Shown in pieces: positions 28,189 through 36,289 of a DNA stretch of 64,000 bases (position 1 is the first letter of the stretch; every line of letters begins with the position of its first letter). The stretch is from SAR324 cluster bacterium. Lineage in GTDB: Bacteria > SAR324 > NAC60-12. The position numbers and the translations under genes are program-made. The stretch is taken from the NCBI GenBank assembly GCA_028281495.1, contig JANQJU010000049.1, forward strand, positions 1-64,000, written 5' to 3'. The notes under the pieces are model-generated. The model saw only the letters and a program-made list of their open reading frames with translations, searched no databases and had not been told where the DNA came from.

Positions 28189-28815
28189 TCACGCCTCAAT
28201 TTTCGTTTCGGGCAGCTCCAATTTTTGCAACACCTCTAGCAAAGCAAGCGGCATGGGGAGTTTTGTCCAAAATAATCCCAGTTGCTGTTGGAGTTTACGA
28301 TTTTGACACCGCTCCTCTTCGAAATACAATGCTTCCCGTTGTTCCAACAAAACCGTGTGAGAGGTACAATCTCCTCCTTCGGTTTGGCGGGGAGAATGGG
28401 GGTTGAAACCCAGGCATCCATAAGGCTTGGCCCATCGTGAAATGGAACAACCGACGGGACCTCCTTGAAAAAAAGGACACGTGTAAGTCCTTCGGATGTA
28501 ATCTCGCTGACCATCTCCTGGAATTCGGTCGAGTCGGTAATGGGTTACAGTTTGGTGGAGTTGTTTAATAAGGTCTGGGTTCAGCCGATTTTCCTGACGC
28601 AAGTAAAACAACAAGTCTATAGTTTCTAAGACAGTGGTCTGCATGGAATTTGCCACAAAAGTGCAACACACCCCGCGGCATTGCCGACAATCCACACCTT
28701 GGCGCTCCAGTTTTTCCATCTCATGGACCAATGCCTCCCGGCGGTCTTTTGTCGACACATCGAATGTTTTCTGTAAGACATTGATGCGATGAAACAAGGT
28801 CTCTTCCAATGGCAT
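28189..28815 (-). CDS. YkgJ-like cysteine-rich (zinc/iron-chelating) protein
   Basis: A protein of about 208 residues with the CRQCRGVCCTF cluster of the YkgJ family (CxxCxGxCC) in its N-terminal half. More cysteines follow around CPFF, GCSISRWAKPYGC and GDC, as expected when they jointly bind a metal or Fe-S cluster. The function of the family is not established. The start is uncertain: ATG at 28815 has GGGAGA directly adjacent, which is too close to be ideal, while an in-frame TTG at 28857 has no ribosome site. The C-terminus is leucine-rich and helical. It stands alone, with 216 bp to the next gene downstream. Confidence 0.75.
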   Translation of the reverse strand: MPLEETLFHRINVLQKTFDVSTKDRREALVHEMEKLERQGVDCRQCRGVCCTFVANSMQTTVLETIDLLFYLRQENRLNPDLIKQLHQTVTHYRLDRIPGDGQRDYIRRTYTCPFFQGGPVGCSISRWAKPYGCLGFNPHSPRQTEGGDCTSHTVLLEQREALYFEEERCQNRKLQQQLGLFWTKLPMPLALLEVLQKLELPETKIEA

Positions 28816-29014
28816 TCTCCCTAATTGATGTACGAAAGGCGACTCAGGTCGATTCAAGGTGGGATAATATGAGGATTGGCCTAATTGTGGCTGATATTGC
28901 GTCTATATAAGCGATTTTTACTTACCTTGCCTACTGAGGACTCATAATCTCTCCTAGTCCTGCCATTTGGTACACTTGGAATGGCCCCCACTCATGCCCT
29001 CTACCTGCAATAGC

Positions 29015-29689
29015 CTAATCCGCGCGCTGGCTATCGCGGGTAGTTCCTAGAGTGGGGGTCTCTTGTAACTTTTTTTCTTTTTCTATCCGATCACGGATTG
29101 CAATAGGGGAGTTGAGATATCGACGTAGGGTGGCTTCGCTGTGGTCGGGTTCAAAGAAATTTCGAAACATTTCCAAGGCTGAAACGGTATCGGCACTATA
29201 GCTTTTCAATAGTACTGGTTCTCCGGCACAGACGGTGCCTTCTTGTAAGACTCGACAATATAATCCAGGCCGTTCGGCAGAACGAAATTTCTTGAGAAAG
29301 GTACGATCTTTCATTCGTGATGCCAGCGTTACGCAAGGAATCCGAGGAGCCGTCACCTCAAGCACCACAGTCCCAATATGTAACTGATCGCCAATGGAAA
29401 ATTTTGAGCTTTCTAGGTCGGAAATCGTCAAGTTTTCACCAAAGGTTCCTGGAACGATTTTCCTTCCTAAGGATTCTTCCCACCATTCATAATCAGGCGT
29501 TCCATAAACGTAAACGGCTTGATCGACACCCCCGTGATTTTCAGTATCACATATGGTATCCCCGGCTAAACCGAGTTTGTTAATATGAACTGGGGTACGC
29601 ACAGACTCTTTATAAATACCTGTTTTACCCGATGATTTCGCATTTTGAATTTTTCTTTCTTGTCCAATATTTACGCTGATTAATTCCAT
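29015..29689 (-). CDS. MOSC domain protein (YiiM-like)
   Basis: A 224-residue protein with a MOSC domain (molybdenum cofactor sulfurase C-terminal fold) in about the first 150 residues: HGGVDQAVYVYGTPDYEWW and GTFGENLTISDL are the characteristic segments, and the conserved cysteine lies in PRIPCVTLASRM. The C-terminal 60 residues match the helical 3-alpha extension of YiiM, which reduces N-hydroxylated bases and amidoximes with the molybdenum cofactor. The start at 29689 has GGGGA upstream and suits the family; an ATG at 29719 would overlap the upstream gene by 11 bp. It is the last gene of a loosely spaced minus-strand series. Confidence 0.85.
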   Translation of the reverse strand: MELISVNIGQERKIQNAKSSGKTGIYKESVRTPVHINKLGLAGDTICDTENHGGVDQAVYVYGTPDYEWWEESLGRKIVPGTFGENLTISDLESSKFSIGDQLHIGTVVLEVTAPRIPCVTLASRMKDRTFLKKFRSAERPGLYCRVLQEGTVCAGEPVLLKSYSADTVSALEMFRNFFEPDHSEATLRRYLNSPIAIRDRIEKEKKLQETPTLGTTRDSQRAD

Positions 29690-29708
29690 CCTATTTCCCC
29701 AATAAAAT

Positions 29709-30320
29709 TCAACATTCACCTAATAATTTGAGTGTGACAAATTCCCCCTCATGAATCCCGATATCTTCCAATTCTCCCTCAAAATCATAGTCCAATCTGT
29801 TATCATTTTTTAGTAAGAGCTTTGCATAATCAATTGGGTAATACACGGTAACATAGTCAGCAATATCTGAGTTTTGGTCATAATAACGACACTGTACAAA
29901 AAGAACTGATGGAGTCGGTGAGATGTCAAAATGACAACTCGTGTACTTCAAACGATTCGAATGACGTACCCCATCAGGACGAATATAAGACCAGTCGTCT
30001 CGCCAATCATTAACTGCATCAAGTGTTCCGCAAATTGACTTAAACTTGGCGGGTTTTTCAATCATCTGAGTGCCATCAGGAGGCCACAGAAAGAGGGCAT
30101 AGATCGTGGTTTGATACTGATAACGCCTGCCTGCCCATTCAAAAGTAAAATCAATATCCAGCCAACTTGGGTTGCTGTACTCTCTGATGTTCCAAGGCCC
30201 CTCTGAAGCAAAAAAATCAACGTCACCAGTCAGCTCTGTTCCATAGGGAATCGTTATAGGCTCATCATTCACAATTCCTGGAATCTCTCTTTCAACCTTA
30301 AGCAAAATAGCAACCCCCAT
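29709..30320 (-). CDS. Hypothetical protein
   Basis: A 203-residue protein with no family I recognise. It has no signal peptide or transmembrane segment, is rich in tyrosine, tryptophan and acidic residues, and looks globular, probably beta-rich. CGGGAG upstream of the ATG at 30320 supports translation. It lies 19 bp upstream of the MOSC gene and 27 bp downstream of the DUF1330 gene on the same strand, so the three are probably cotranscribed. It appears more AT-rich than the glycogen genes, as does this whole block. Confidence 0.6.
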   Translation of the reverse strand: MGVAILLKVEREIPGIVNDEPITIPYGTELTGDVDFFASEGPWNIREYSNPSWLDIDFTFEWAGRRYQYQTTIYALFLWPPDGTQMIEKPAKFKSICGTLDAVNDWRDDWSYIRPDGVRHSNRLKYTSCHFDISPTPSVLFVQCRYYDQNSDIADYVTVYYPIDYAKLLLKNDNRLDYDFEGELEDIGIHEGEFVTLKLLGEC

Positions 30321-30347
30321 CTTGTTCTTTCTCCCGTTTTTTCATCT

Positions 30348-30776
30348 TCATTCATTTCCTGCCATCCAATTGGGGTGAATGGTTTCAATATTCAATTGCC
30401 CTTTGATTCCCGCCGCCCGATGGATATTGGCTTCACCCCACTCAGTAGATGTCGCCATTTCTATCAATGAAGAGCGTGAGGGGTATTTGACAATGGATAC
30501 TTCATCCCATAGCTCCTCAACGACTCCAATCATGATGTCAGTGACTTCCGAAATAAAAATCATCTCTGCATTGTACTTTGGAAGCAATTTTAATGCAGTT
30601 TCTCCATAGATTCTGTAAGCATCTCGCCCGCTTAAGTTGGTTTTTCTTCCATCTTCATACTCCGCTTTTTCTTTAAATTTTATAAGATTTAACATGTAAA
30701 TAGGCCCTTCCGGACCCGGTTTTGCTAATTCCCGACGTTGGTTATTGTTAGGCATCAAACAATTTTCTACATTCAT
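30348..30776 (-). CDS. DUF1330 domain protein
   Basis: A 142-residue protein resembling DUF1330, a dimeric alpha/beta ferredoxin-like barrel of unknown role. The typical opening PIYMLNLIKFK appears after a 25-residue extension, with the usual YGETALKLLPKYNAEMIF and ELWDEVSIVKYPSR segments in order. AAGGAAAG lies before the ATG. It is grouped with an unknown gene and a MOSC gene downstream, and a RidA gene upstream. Catalytic activity cannot be read from the sequence. Confidence 0.75.
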   Translation of the reverse strand: MNVENCLMPNNNQRRELAKPGPEGPIYMLNLIKFKEKAEYEDGRKTNLSGRDAYRIYGETALKLLPKYNAEMIFISEVTDIMIGVVEELWDEVSIVKYPSRSSLIEMATSTEWGEANIHRAAGIKGQLNIETIHPNWMAGNE

Positions 30777-30874
30777 GATCTTTCCTTCTAACTGTTGATA
30801 TAATTCTTTATAGCTACTTTTATTAGACTTGAATCAGATATTCCATGAACTCGGCATGGTTCTATCTATGATTT

Positions 30875-31258
30875 TTATTCAAGAATTTTTGCAGTGACTT
30901 CTATTTCCAGCTTCATATTTTCATCGAATAATCCTGCCACCCACATTGTGGCAGCAGGTCTCGATTTGCTGAGGTACTTTTTAAAAACGGGCCAACACGG
31001 TTCGAAATCAGATTTGTTGGGAAATATGTAGCGGATGCGGACTACTTCATCGAGGTTGCTACCGGCCTCATTTAAGGCTTCATTAATGTTTTTGAAACAC
31101 TGCTCGGCTTGTTCCACGACATTGTCTGAAATCGACATCGTTGTATAGTCGTAACCGGTGGTTCCAGAAACAAAGACATATTCACCATCCACGATAGCTC
31201 TAGAGTATCCAATTTGAACTTCGAACTCCGAACCGCTTGATATCAACTTATGTTTCAT
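30875..31258 (-). CDS. RidA family protein (YjgF/YER057c/UK114)
   Basis: A 127-residue protein of the Rid superfamily. Archetypal RidA deaminates reactive enamine/imine intermediates of amino-acid metabolism, as a trimer. The pattern YSRAIVDGEYVFVSGTTGYD, the central helix with QCFKNINEAL and the C-terminal RPAATMWVAGLFDENMKLEIE are family features. The active-site arginine of true RidA (usually in an R-x-C-V segment) is not obvious here: the matching region reads RPAATMWVAG, with Arg but no Cys. It may therefore belong to a Rid subfamily other than RidA proper. AGGAG precedes the ATG at 31258. Confidence 0.82.
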   Translation of the reverse strand: MKHKLISSGSEFEVQIGYSRAIVDGEYVFVSGTTGYDYTTMSISDNVVEQAEQCFKNINEALNEAGSNLDEVVRIRYIFPNKSDFEPCWPVFKKYLSKSRPAATMWVAGLFDENMKLEIEVTAKILE

Positions 31259-31285
31259 AACTCTCCTTGCTTCTCGAATGGGTGC

Positions 31286-31329
31286 AACGCCACTGTGCTT
31301 TCTTAAAGTGGGAAACGCCACTGTGCTTT
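31286..31329. repeat. Short direct repeat in front of the RidA gene
   Basis: AACGCCACTGTGCTTT occurs at 31286-31301 and again at 31314-31329, 28 bp apart, between the RidA start (31258) and the end of the upstream gene (31375). It may be a duplicated regulatory site or a small tandem duplication. Confidence 0.65.
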
Positions 31330-31374
31330 TTTCGATACTCGGCCATAGAGCTAAAGTGGTAATTCCAATCATGA

Positions 31375-32472
31375 CTATTCGCCATTTCGAATGTCTTTAA
31401 GCGTCTCAAGCGAATAGGAAATGTCGGTAAAAACAGTCGTACATTGATCCCCTGTAGGCGACTGTGAAGAAAAGCCAACAAAGAGACTATCTCGATTGCC
31501 CAGAGTGAAATATCGAACAAGGTGCCAGAATTTTTTATCTTCAGAAAAATGAAACGCAAACGAGGGACCTATTTTTGAAATTCGTAAATAAATATTTTTC
31601 TGGTTCAAACTAACGGAATTGCAATCGTCCGAAAAACTTCGAGTGACAACCGTAACAATCGTAGGCTGGTTTTGGGGAGATAGCTCTAAGCATAACTTTG
31701 CCCAGTTCCTATCATCAGCATACAATAGAAGTGCTCCAGCATCGTATGCCGCTTGAAGGTCAACTTCGATTTTTGCACTCAGTATAAAATCGGAGTCCTC
31801 TTTGAACATCAGCATTGGAGAGCTGTTTTGCGAATAGGCACCTGCGGGGTCAATAAACAAATCGGTTGATTTTCCTGCGGTTATTGAGAGTGATTCATTG
31901 TCGCCAATTCCCCAAGATAAAGGGGTTGTCAACCAGGACAATTCTTTCGAAATTGAGTTAAGGGTTATCGTGTTCATATTTCCTTTCCAAAGGTTACTCG
32001 TTGCATAATTACGGTCACGTAGGTCTTGCTTATCTAGACCTTTTCCGAAAATTCCTCGTTTTCTAGATGGCGTTGCGTCTACAGACCAAGAGAGCATCTT
32101 TTGGATCAACTTCTTTTCTTCTGCACTTTTAGATTCATTTAGGCAGTTTTTTAGAAAACTACGAACTGCCTTTGCACCAAAAGTGCGAGCACAAGCTTCC
32201 GCAAAAGGCCATTTGTCAGTCGGATCAGGCTCTGCAATAGCAGCATCCATCATAGGAACAAACAGTCGTTTTGGTAAAGAAGTGTGTAAGAAAACACTCG
32301 CAACAAACCATTTTCGTTTTTCATCTTTGAGGCTATGGATCAACCAAGGATAATTTTTAGCTTTTGTGGTGTGAAATTTCCGTTTTGCATCATCAAATAG
32401 TGCAAAAGCTTCTGCGTTCTTCCCTTCTTTTCTAAGCTGTCTCCATTGCAGATAAATAGGTTCCCAATCCAT
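31375..32472 (-). CDS. Two-part protein: helical N-terminal domain and DUF1349 domain
   Basis: A 365-residue protein. The first 165 residues are helical and HEAT-like, with no family I can name. The last 200 residues form a DUF1349-type concanavalin-like domain, recognisable by DAGALLLYADDRNWAKLCLE and the closing VGFSSQSPTGD segment. At 31977, exactly where the second domain begins (MNTITLNS), an in-frame ATG has GGAAAGGA a few bases upstream, a stronger site than that of the main start. So the DUF1349 part may also be made alone (31375-31977), or two formerly separate genes have fused. The main start at 32472 is the first ATG; an upstream TTG at 32520 is less likely. Confidence 0.7.
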   Translation of the reverse strand: MDWEPIYLQWRQLRKEGKNAEAFALFDDAKRKFHTTKAKNYPWLIHSLKDEKRKWFVASVFLHTSLPKRLFVPMMDAAIAEPDPTDKWPFAEACARTFGAKAVRSFLKNCLNESKSAEEKKLIQKMLSWSVDATPSRKRGIFGKGLDKQDLRDRNYATSNLWKGNMNTITLNSISKELSWLTTPLSWGIGDNESLSITAGKSTDLFIDPAGAYSQNSSPMLMFKEDSDFILSAKIEVDLQAAYDAGALLLYADDRNWAKLCLELSPQNQPTIVTVVTRSFSDDCNSVSLNQKNIYLRISKIGPSFAFHFSEDKKFWHLVRYFTLGNRDSLFVGFSSQSPTGDQCTTVFTDISYSLETLKDIRNGE

Positions 32473-32729
32473 TTTTTCCAACCAATAGCTTGTTTGAATT
32501 AATGTATGTCCTGAATGCAAATCAGGAGAAGGCTCTGAAAAGGGGCTTGGCTTACGTTTGTCGCTAAAGTCTGATTCATCACACCAAGACGCAAGACGCT
32601 TCTATGTTCTTGAAACCATTTCCTTTCACGCCAGGGCAATACGGGTTTTCTGACAAATTGCTAGTTGCCAACTTTTGGAAGGAGGTGTTAATATCCGTTC
32701 AATTACTTGAGGGCCAAGGAAACGAATAG

Positions 32730-35024
32730 ATGCTGTTTTCTCTGAGAAATGGCGTATTGGGTTCACCGCCAAGGAATCGCACCATGAAAAATCATGCCGA
32801 CCAGCAAATCTTCCAACAAAACGATGAAATTTGGGAATACTTGCGAAATTCTCGATTGTTCAGTCATCTTTCCGATGAATTGCTCCAACAACTCGTGCCA
32901 CTTTCCGAATTACGAGCCTACCAGAAAGATGCGGTGATCTTGCGTGAAGGGCAAATCAACGAGCGGGTGTTTTTCCTCATCCGGGGAGAAATCACTGTGT
33001 ATTCTTCTGGAGAGCCGATTTTTACCCTTCGACGCAAAGGCGATATCTTTGGGGAAATGAGTGTGATCAGCCACAAACCTTGCGGGGTCACGATTGTGGC
33101 AGACACGAACGTGAGCGTATTTTGTGTGCAGGCACGTAACGTCGGAGACTACACCGATTTCGAATCCCAGGATTTGCAAAACATGCTGTACCGCATGTTT
33201 GCAATGATTCTTACTGAAAAACTCAGCCTCACCACGTTCAAAGCCAAACAATACGAAAGCACCAATCGCCAACTCGCGGAACTGCAAGAAGTTTTGCAAG
33301 CCGCCAACGAAATTTTAGAACAGCGTGTTGCCGAACGCACGGCCGAGCTTCAAGAAACCAATGCCACCTTGATGCTAGAAGTCAAAGAACGCGAATTGAC
33401 CCAAGCTGCCCTAAAGGAAAGTCGAGAATTGTTCCGACGCTTTATGGACAACAGCCCAGTGTTTGCCTTCATGAAAGACGATGAGGGGGGGTATCTTTAT
33501 TTGAATCTTCCTTTGGAAAACGAACTAAGGAACTTGAGTCCGAAACTTCAAATAAAAAAGAGCCTTGCTGGAATCAAAGATGCCGAAATCTGGCCGGAAG
33601 CGGTATCTACAAACATTCGCAATAATGACAAACTCACGATGGCCAAAAGATCGACTATTGAAGTGGTCGAATCAGTTCCATTTCCTGACGGCATACACCA
33701 CTGGCTGACCTACAAGTTTCCTATCACTGATGCTTTCGGACGCAACCTCATTGCGGGGCTTGCGATGGATGTGACCGAACAAAAAAGGATGGAAAGCGAG
33801 TTGGTTGAAGCGAAAGAACGTGCAGAAGAAATGAACCGATTGAAATCTAGTTTTTTGGCCAATATGAGCCATGAATTGCGCACTCCGATGAATGGCATCA
33901 TTGGTTTTTCTTCGATTCTTTGTGAATCGTTAGAAGACTCGAAACTGCAATCTTTTGCAAATCGTATCCTGAAAAGCAGTGAACGCTTGCTCAGCACACT
34001 GAACGACATTCTCGATCTCTCCAAGCTCGAATCGAGCCAGCAAGAGTTGCAGCTTGTTGACTTGAATGTTGTGAACGAATGCCAATCGTTGATCTCCTTT
34101 CTAGAACCCATTGCCGCCCGCAAAAAAATCGACTTGCGGATGAAAACTTCAGAAACGTCTGCCTATGCCCGACTCGACGAAAAAGTGTTTGGGCAAATCT
34201 TCAACAACTTATTGGGCAATGCGCTCAAATTCACCGATTCGGGTTCGGTTTCTATAGAAATCGGATTTGAACACAAACGTACGACCTCTTGGATTGTGGT
34301 TCGGGTCACAGATACAGGGATTGGCATCAATCCGGAGTTTTTGCCCTTCGTGTTCGATGAATTCACTCAAGAAAGTAACGGCCTGGGGCGTCAGTATGAA
34401 GGAACCGGTTTAGGGTTGACCATCACTAAAAAGCTGGTCGAGCTGATGAAGGGAGAAATTTATGCAACGAGCGAGAAAGGCCAGGGGTCTACCTTCATTT
34501 TGAAGTTCCCTGCTGTAGTTCCATCCTACGCTATGTCGAGCTTGTCCCTGGGATCCTCAGAAGAATCCCTGTTAACGCAAGTGCCATTGGAAGAGCAGCC
34601 TCGATTGTTGGTCGTAGAGGATGATTCCGATAGCCAAGAAGTCGCTCGCTTCTTTCTAAGTCCAGCTTATCAAGTGGAATGTGTGGATACAGGAGAAACG
34701 GGCTTGGAAGAAGCAAAGAAAACTCTCTATGATCTCGTATTGATCGATATCAATTTAGGTTATGGGATGAATGGAGTGGAACTCGCTCGCAAGCTTCGAG
34801 GACTGCCCGAATATGAAAAAACACCGTTGATTGCTATCACTGCATACGCCATGAAAGGAGACCGAGAACGGTTACTGGATGCCGGTTTCAATGAATATAT
34901 TGCCAAGCCTTACAAACGGAAGGACATCCTGGCTTTGATGCTCCAATACCAAAAAGATTCTGTAAGGAAGGAACAGGATCTTGCTGAAGACCCATCCCCC
35001 ACCCAAGTAGATACCGACAACTAA
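32730..35024 (+). CDS. Hybrid sensor histidine kinase with cNMP-binding domain
   Basis: A 764-residue cytosolic hybrid kinase. A CRP-type cyclic-nucleotide-binding domain (about 40-160) contains FFLIRGEITVY and GDIFGEMS. A coiled coil (about 175-235) and a PAS domain (about 230-350) follow. The HisKA domain has His381 in SHELRTPMNG, the ATPase has DTGIGI and GTGLGLTI, and a C-terminal receiver has Asp673 in LIDINLG. The nucleotide pocket shows GEM but not a typical R-S-A phosphate loop, so binding is uncertain. The adenylate-type cyclase elsewhere in the window could supply a ligand. Two starts have equal ribosome sites (AAGGA before 32730 and before 32784); the choice between them is open. 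No output domain other than the receiver is present. Confidence 0.9.
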   Translation: MLFSLRNGVLGSPPRNRTMKNHADQQIFQQNDEIWEYLRNSRLFSHLSDELLQQLVPLSELRAYQKDAVILREGQINERVFFLIRGEITVYSSGEPIFTLRRKGDIFGEMSVISHKPCGVTIVADTNVSVFCVQARNVGDYTDFESQDLQNMLYRMFAMILTEKLSLTTFKAKQYESTNRQLAELQEVLQAANEILEQRVAERTAELQETNATLMLEVKERELTQAALKESRELFRRFMDNSPVFAFMKDDEGGYLYLNLPLENELRNLSPKLQIKKSLAGIKDAEIWPEAVSTNIRNNDKLTMAKRSTIEVVESVPFPDGIHHWLTYKFPITDAFGRNLIAGLAMDVTEQKRMESELVEAKERAEEMNRLKSSFLANMSHELRTPMNGIIGFSSILCESLEDSKLQSFANRILKSSERLLSTLNDILDLSKLESSQQELQLVDLNVVNECQSLISFLEPIAARKKIDLRMKTSETSAYARLDEKVFGQIFNNLLGNALKFTDSGSVSIEIGFEHKRTTSWIVVRVTDTGIGINPEFLPFVFDEFTQESNGLGRQYEGTGLGLTITKKLVELMKGEIYATSEKGQGSTFILKFPAVVPSYAMSSLSLGSSEESLLTQVPLEEQPRLLVVEDDSDSQEVARFFLSPAYQVECVDTGETGLEEAKKTLYDLVLIDINLGYGMNGVELARKLRGLPEYEKTPLIAITAYAMKGDRERLLDAGFNEYIAKPYKRKDILALMLQYQKDSVRKEQDLAEDPSPTQVDTDN

Positions 35025-35219
35025 GTGCTTCATCCAAAGGATCCTCCCCTCACTAAAGCTGACTTGGCTCAATAGGAAGCCTCCCTGAAGCTGAGCTATA
35101 CCTTGAAGTTAGAGATCAAGTGATTGCCTTGCGGCCATTGGGGGTTGGTGCTAATTTTTTTTCTTTGGCATTTCGCCTAATGACATTTCAACCTCAACCT
35201 TCAATACCGAGAAAACAAT

Positions 35220-36287
35220 ATGGATCTCCAACAACAATTTGAAGCTGCCTTCGGTCGTATCCCCTTTGGCGATTCCAGCCAAAACATCCTAGAAGCTAAC
35301 ATTGTCTATGGATGTGTGGTTAATGACGATTTTGTTAAGGTGACTCTCATTCTGCCGGAAAATTCTGATCTTCGCTCCAGCTTACCCGAACTTGTCGAAA
35401 TGGAAGTCAAAGCCATTCCCACCATCGAACGCGTGGTTGTCGAAGTGTTGAGCGAGCCTCCTCAAGAGGAAGAAGAATCGGAACCCAAACCCAGCCGCCG
35501 TGCCCAACAACCTAAACGGACATCTTACCTGCAAAACTACGACAACATTATTGCCGTAGCGAGTGGCAAAGGGGGAGTGGGGAAGTCGACCGTATCGGTG
35601 AATTTGGCGTTGGCGTTGATCCAGATGGGGTATAAGGTCTCTTTATTTGATGCAGACATCTATGGACCGAGCCTTCCCATCATGTTGGGATTGCGTCACG
35701 AAAAGCCCGTTGTCTCGCATAATCGACTCATGCCACTCAATAAATACGGTTTGGATCTGATGTCGATAGGGAATTTGGTGGATGAATCCTCATCCATGGT
35801 GTGGCGTGGTCCTATGGTGCATCAAGCTCTGGAGCAACTTCTCCGCGATACACAGTGGCCGGGGGGGGATTTCATTATCATGGACCTTCCCCCTGGTACT
35901 GGCGATGCCCAACTAACCCTCTCGCAAACGGTGGAAATTTCTGGAGCCGTTATCGTCTCCACTCCCCAGGATGTGGCTTTGTTAGATGCAACCAAGGCGG
36001 TGAACATGTTCAGTAAAGTTGATATCGACATTTTAGGCATTGTGGAAAACATGAGCTTTTTTGTCTGTCCCCACTGTGAAAAAAGCACACCCATTTTCAG
36101 TCAATATGGTGCACAACGCGAAGCCGAAAAGTTAGATGTGCCGTTCCTTGGTGCCGTGCCTATCGAATTGGCGTTGCGTCAAGGCGGAGACAGCGGAAAA
36201 CCGTTGATGAGTCGAGAAGCCAATTCGGCTGCAGCCGATGCTTTCCTGACTATTGCTCAAAACATGGTGAAGCAGCTAGAAGAATAA
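35220..36287 (+). CDS. mrp: Mrp/NBP35 family iron-sulfur carrier ATPase
   Basis: A 355-residue P-loop ATPase of the Mrp/ApbC family, which assembles and transfers Fe-S clusters to apoproteins. The deviant Walker A is GKGGVGKS (116-123), followed by FDADIYGPS. The cluster-binding CxxC is in VCPHCEKST near residue 280. The N-terminal 80 residues look like the MIP18/DUF59 domain common in bacterial Mrp, and a Pro/Glu/Arg-rich linker joins the two. The gene ends two bases from the convergent TPR membrane protein. Confidence 0.93.
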   Translation: MDLQQQFEAAFGRIPFGDSSQNILEANIVYGCVVNDDFVKVTLILPENSDLRSSLPELVEMEVKAIPTIERVVVEVLSEPPQEEEESEPKPSRRAQQPKRTSYLQNYDNIIAVASGKGGVGKSTVSVNLALALIQMGYKVSLFDADIYGPSLPIMLGLRHEKPVVSHNRLMPLNKYGLDLMSIGNLVDESSSMVWRGPMVHQALEQLLRDTQWPGGDFIIMDLPPGTGDAQLTLSQTVEISGAVIVSTPQDVALLDATKAVNMFSKVDIDILGIVENMSFFVCPHCEKSTPIFSQYGAQREAEKLDVPFLGAVPIELALRQGGDSGKPLMSREANSAAADAFLTIAQNMVKQLEE

Positions 36288-36289
36288 TT

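Noticed and set aside
32604..32729. 41-codon frame whose stop directly abuts the hybrid kinase start (TAG then ATG)
   Set aside because: No Shine-Dalgarno and no recognisable protein features; the junction alone is not enough.
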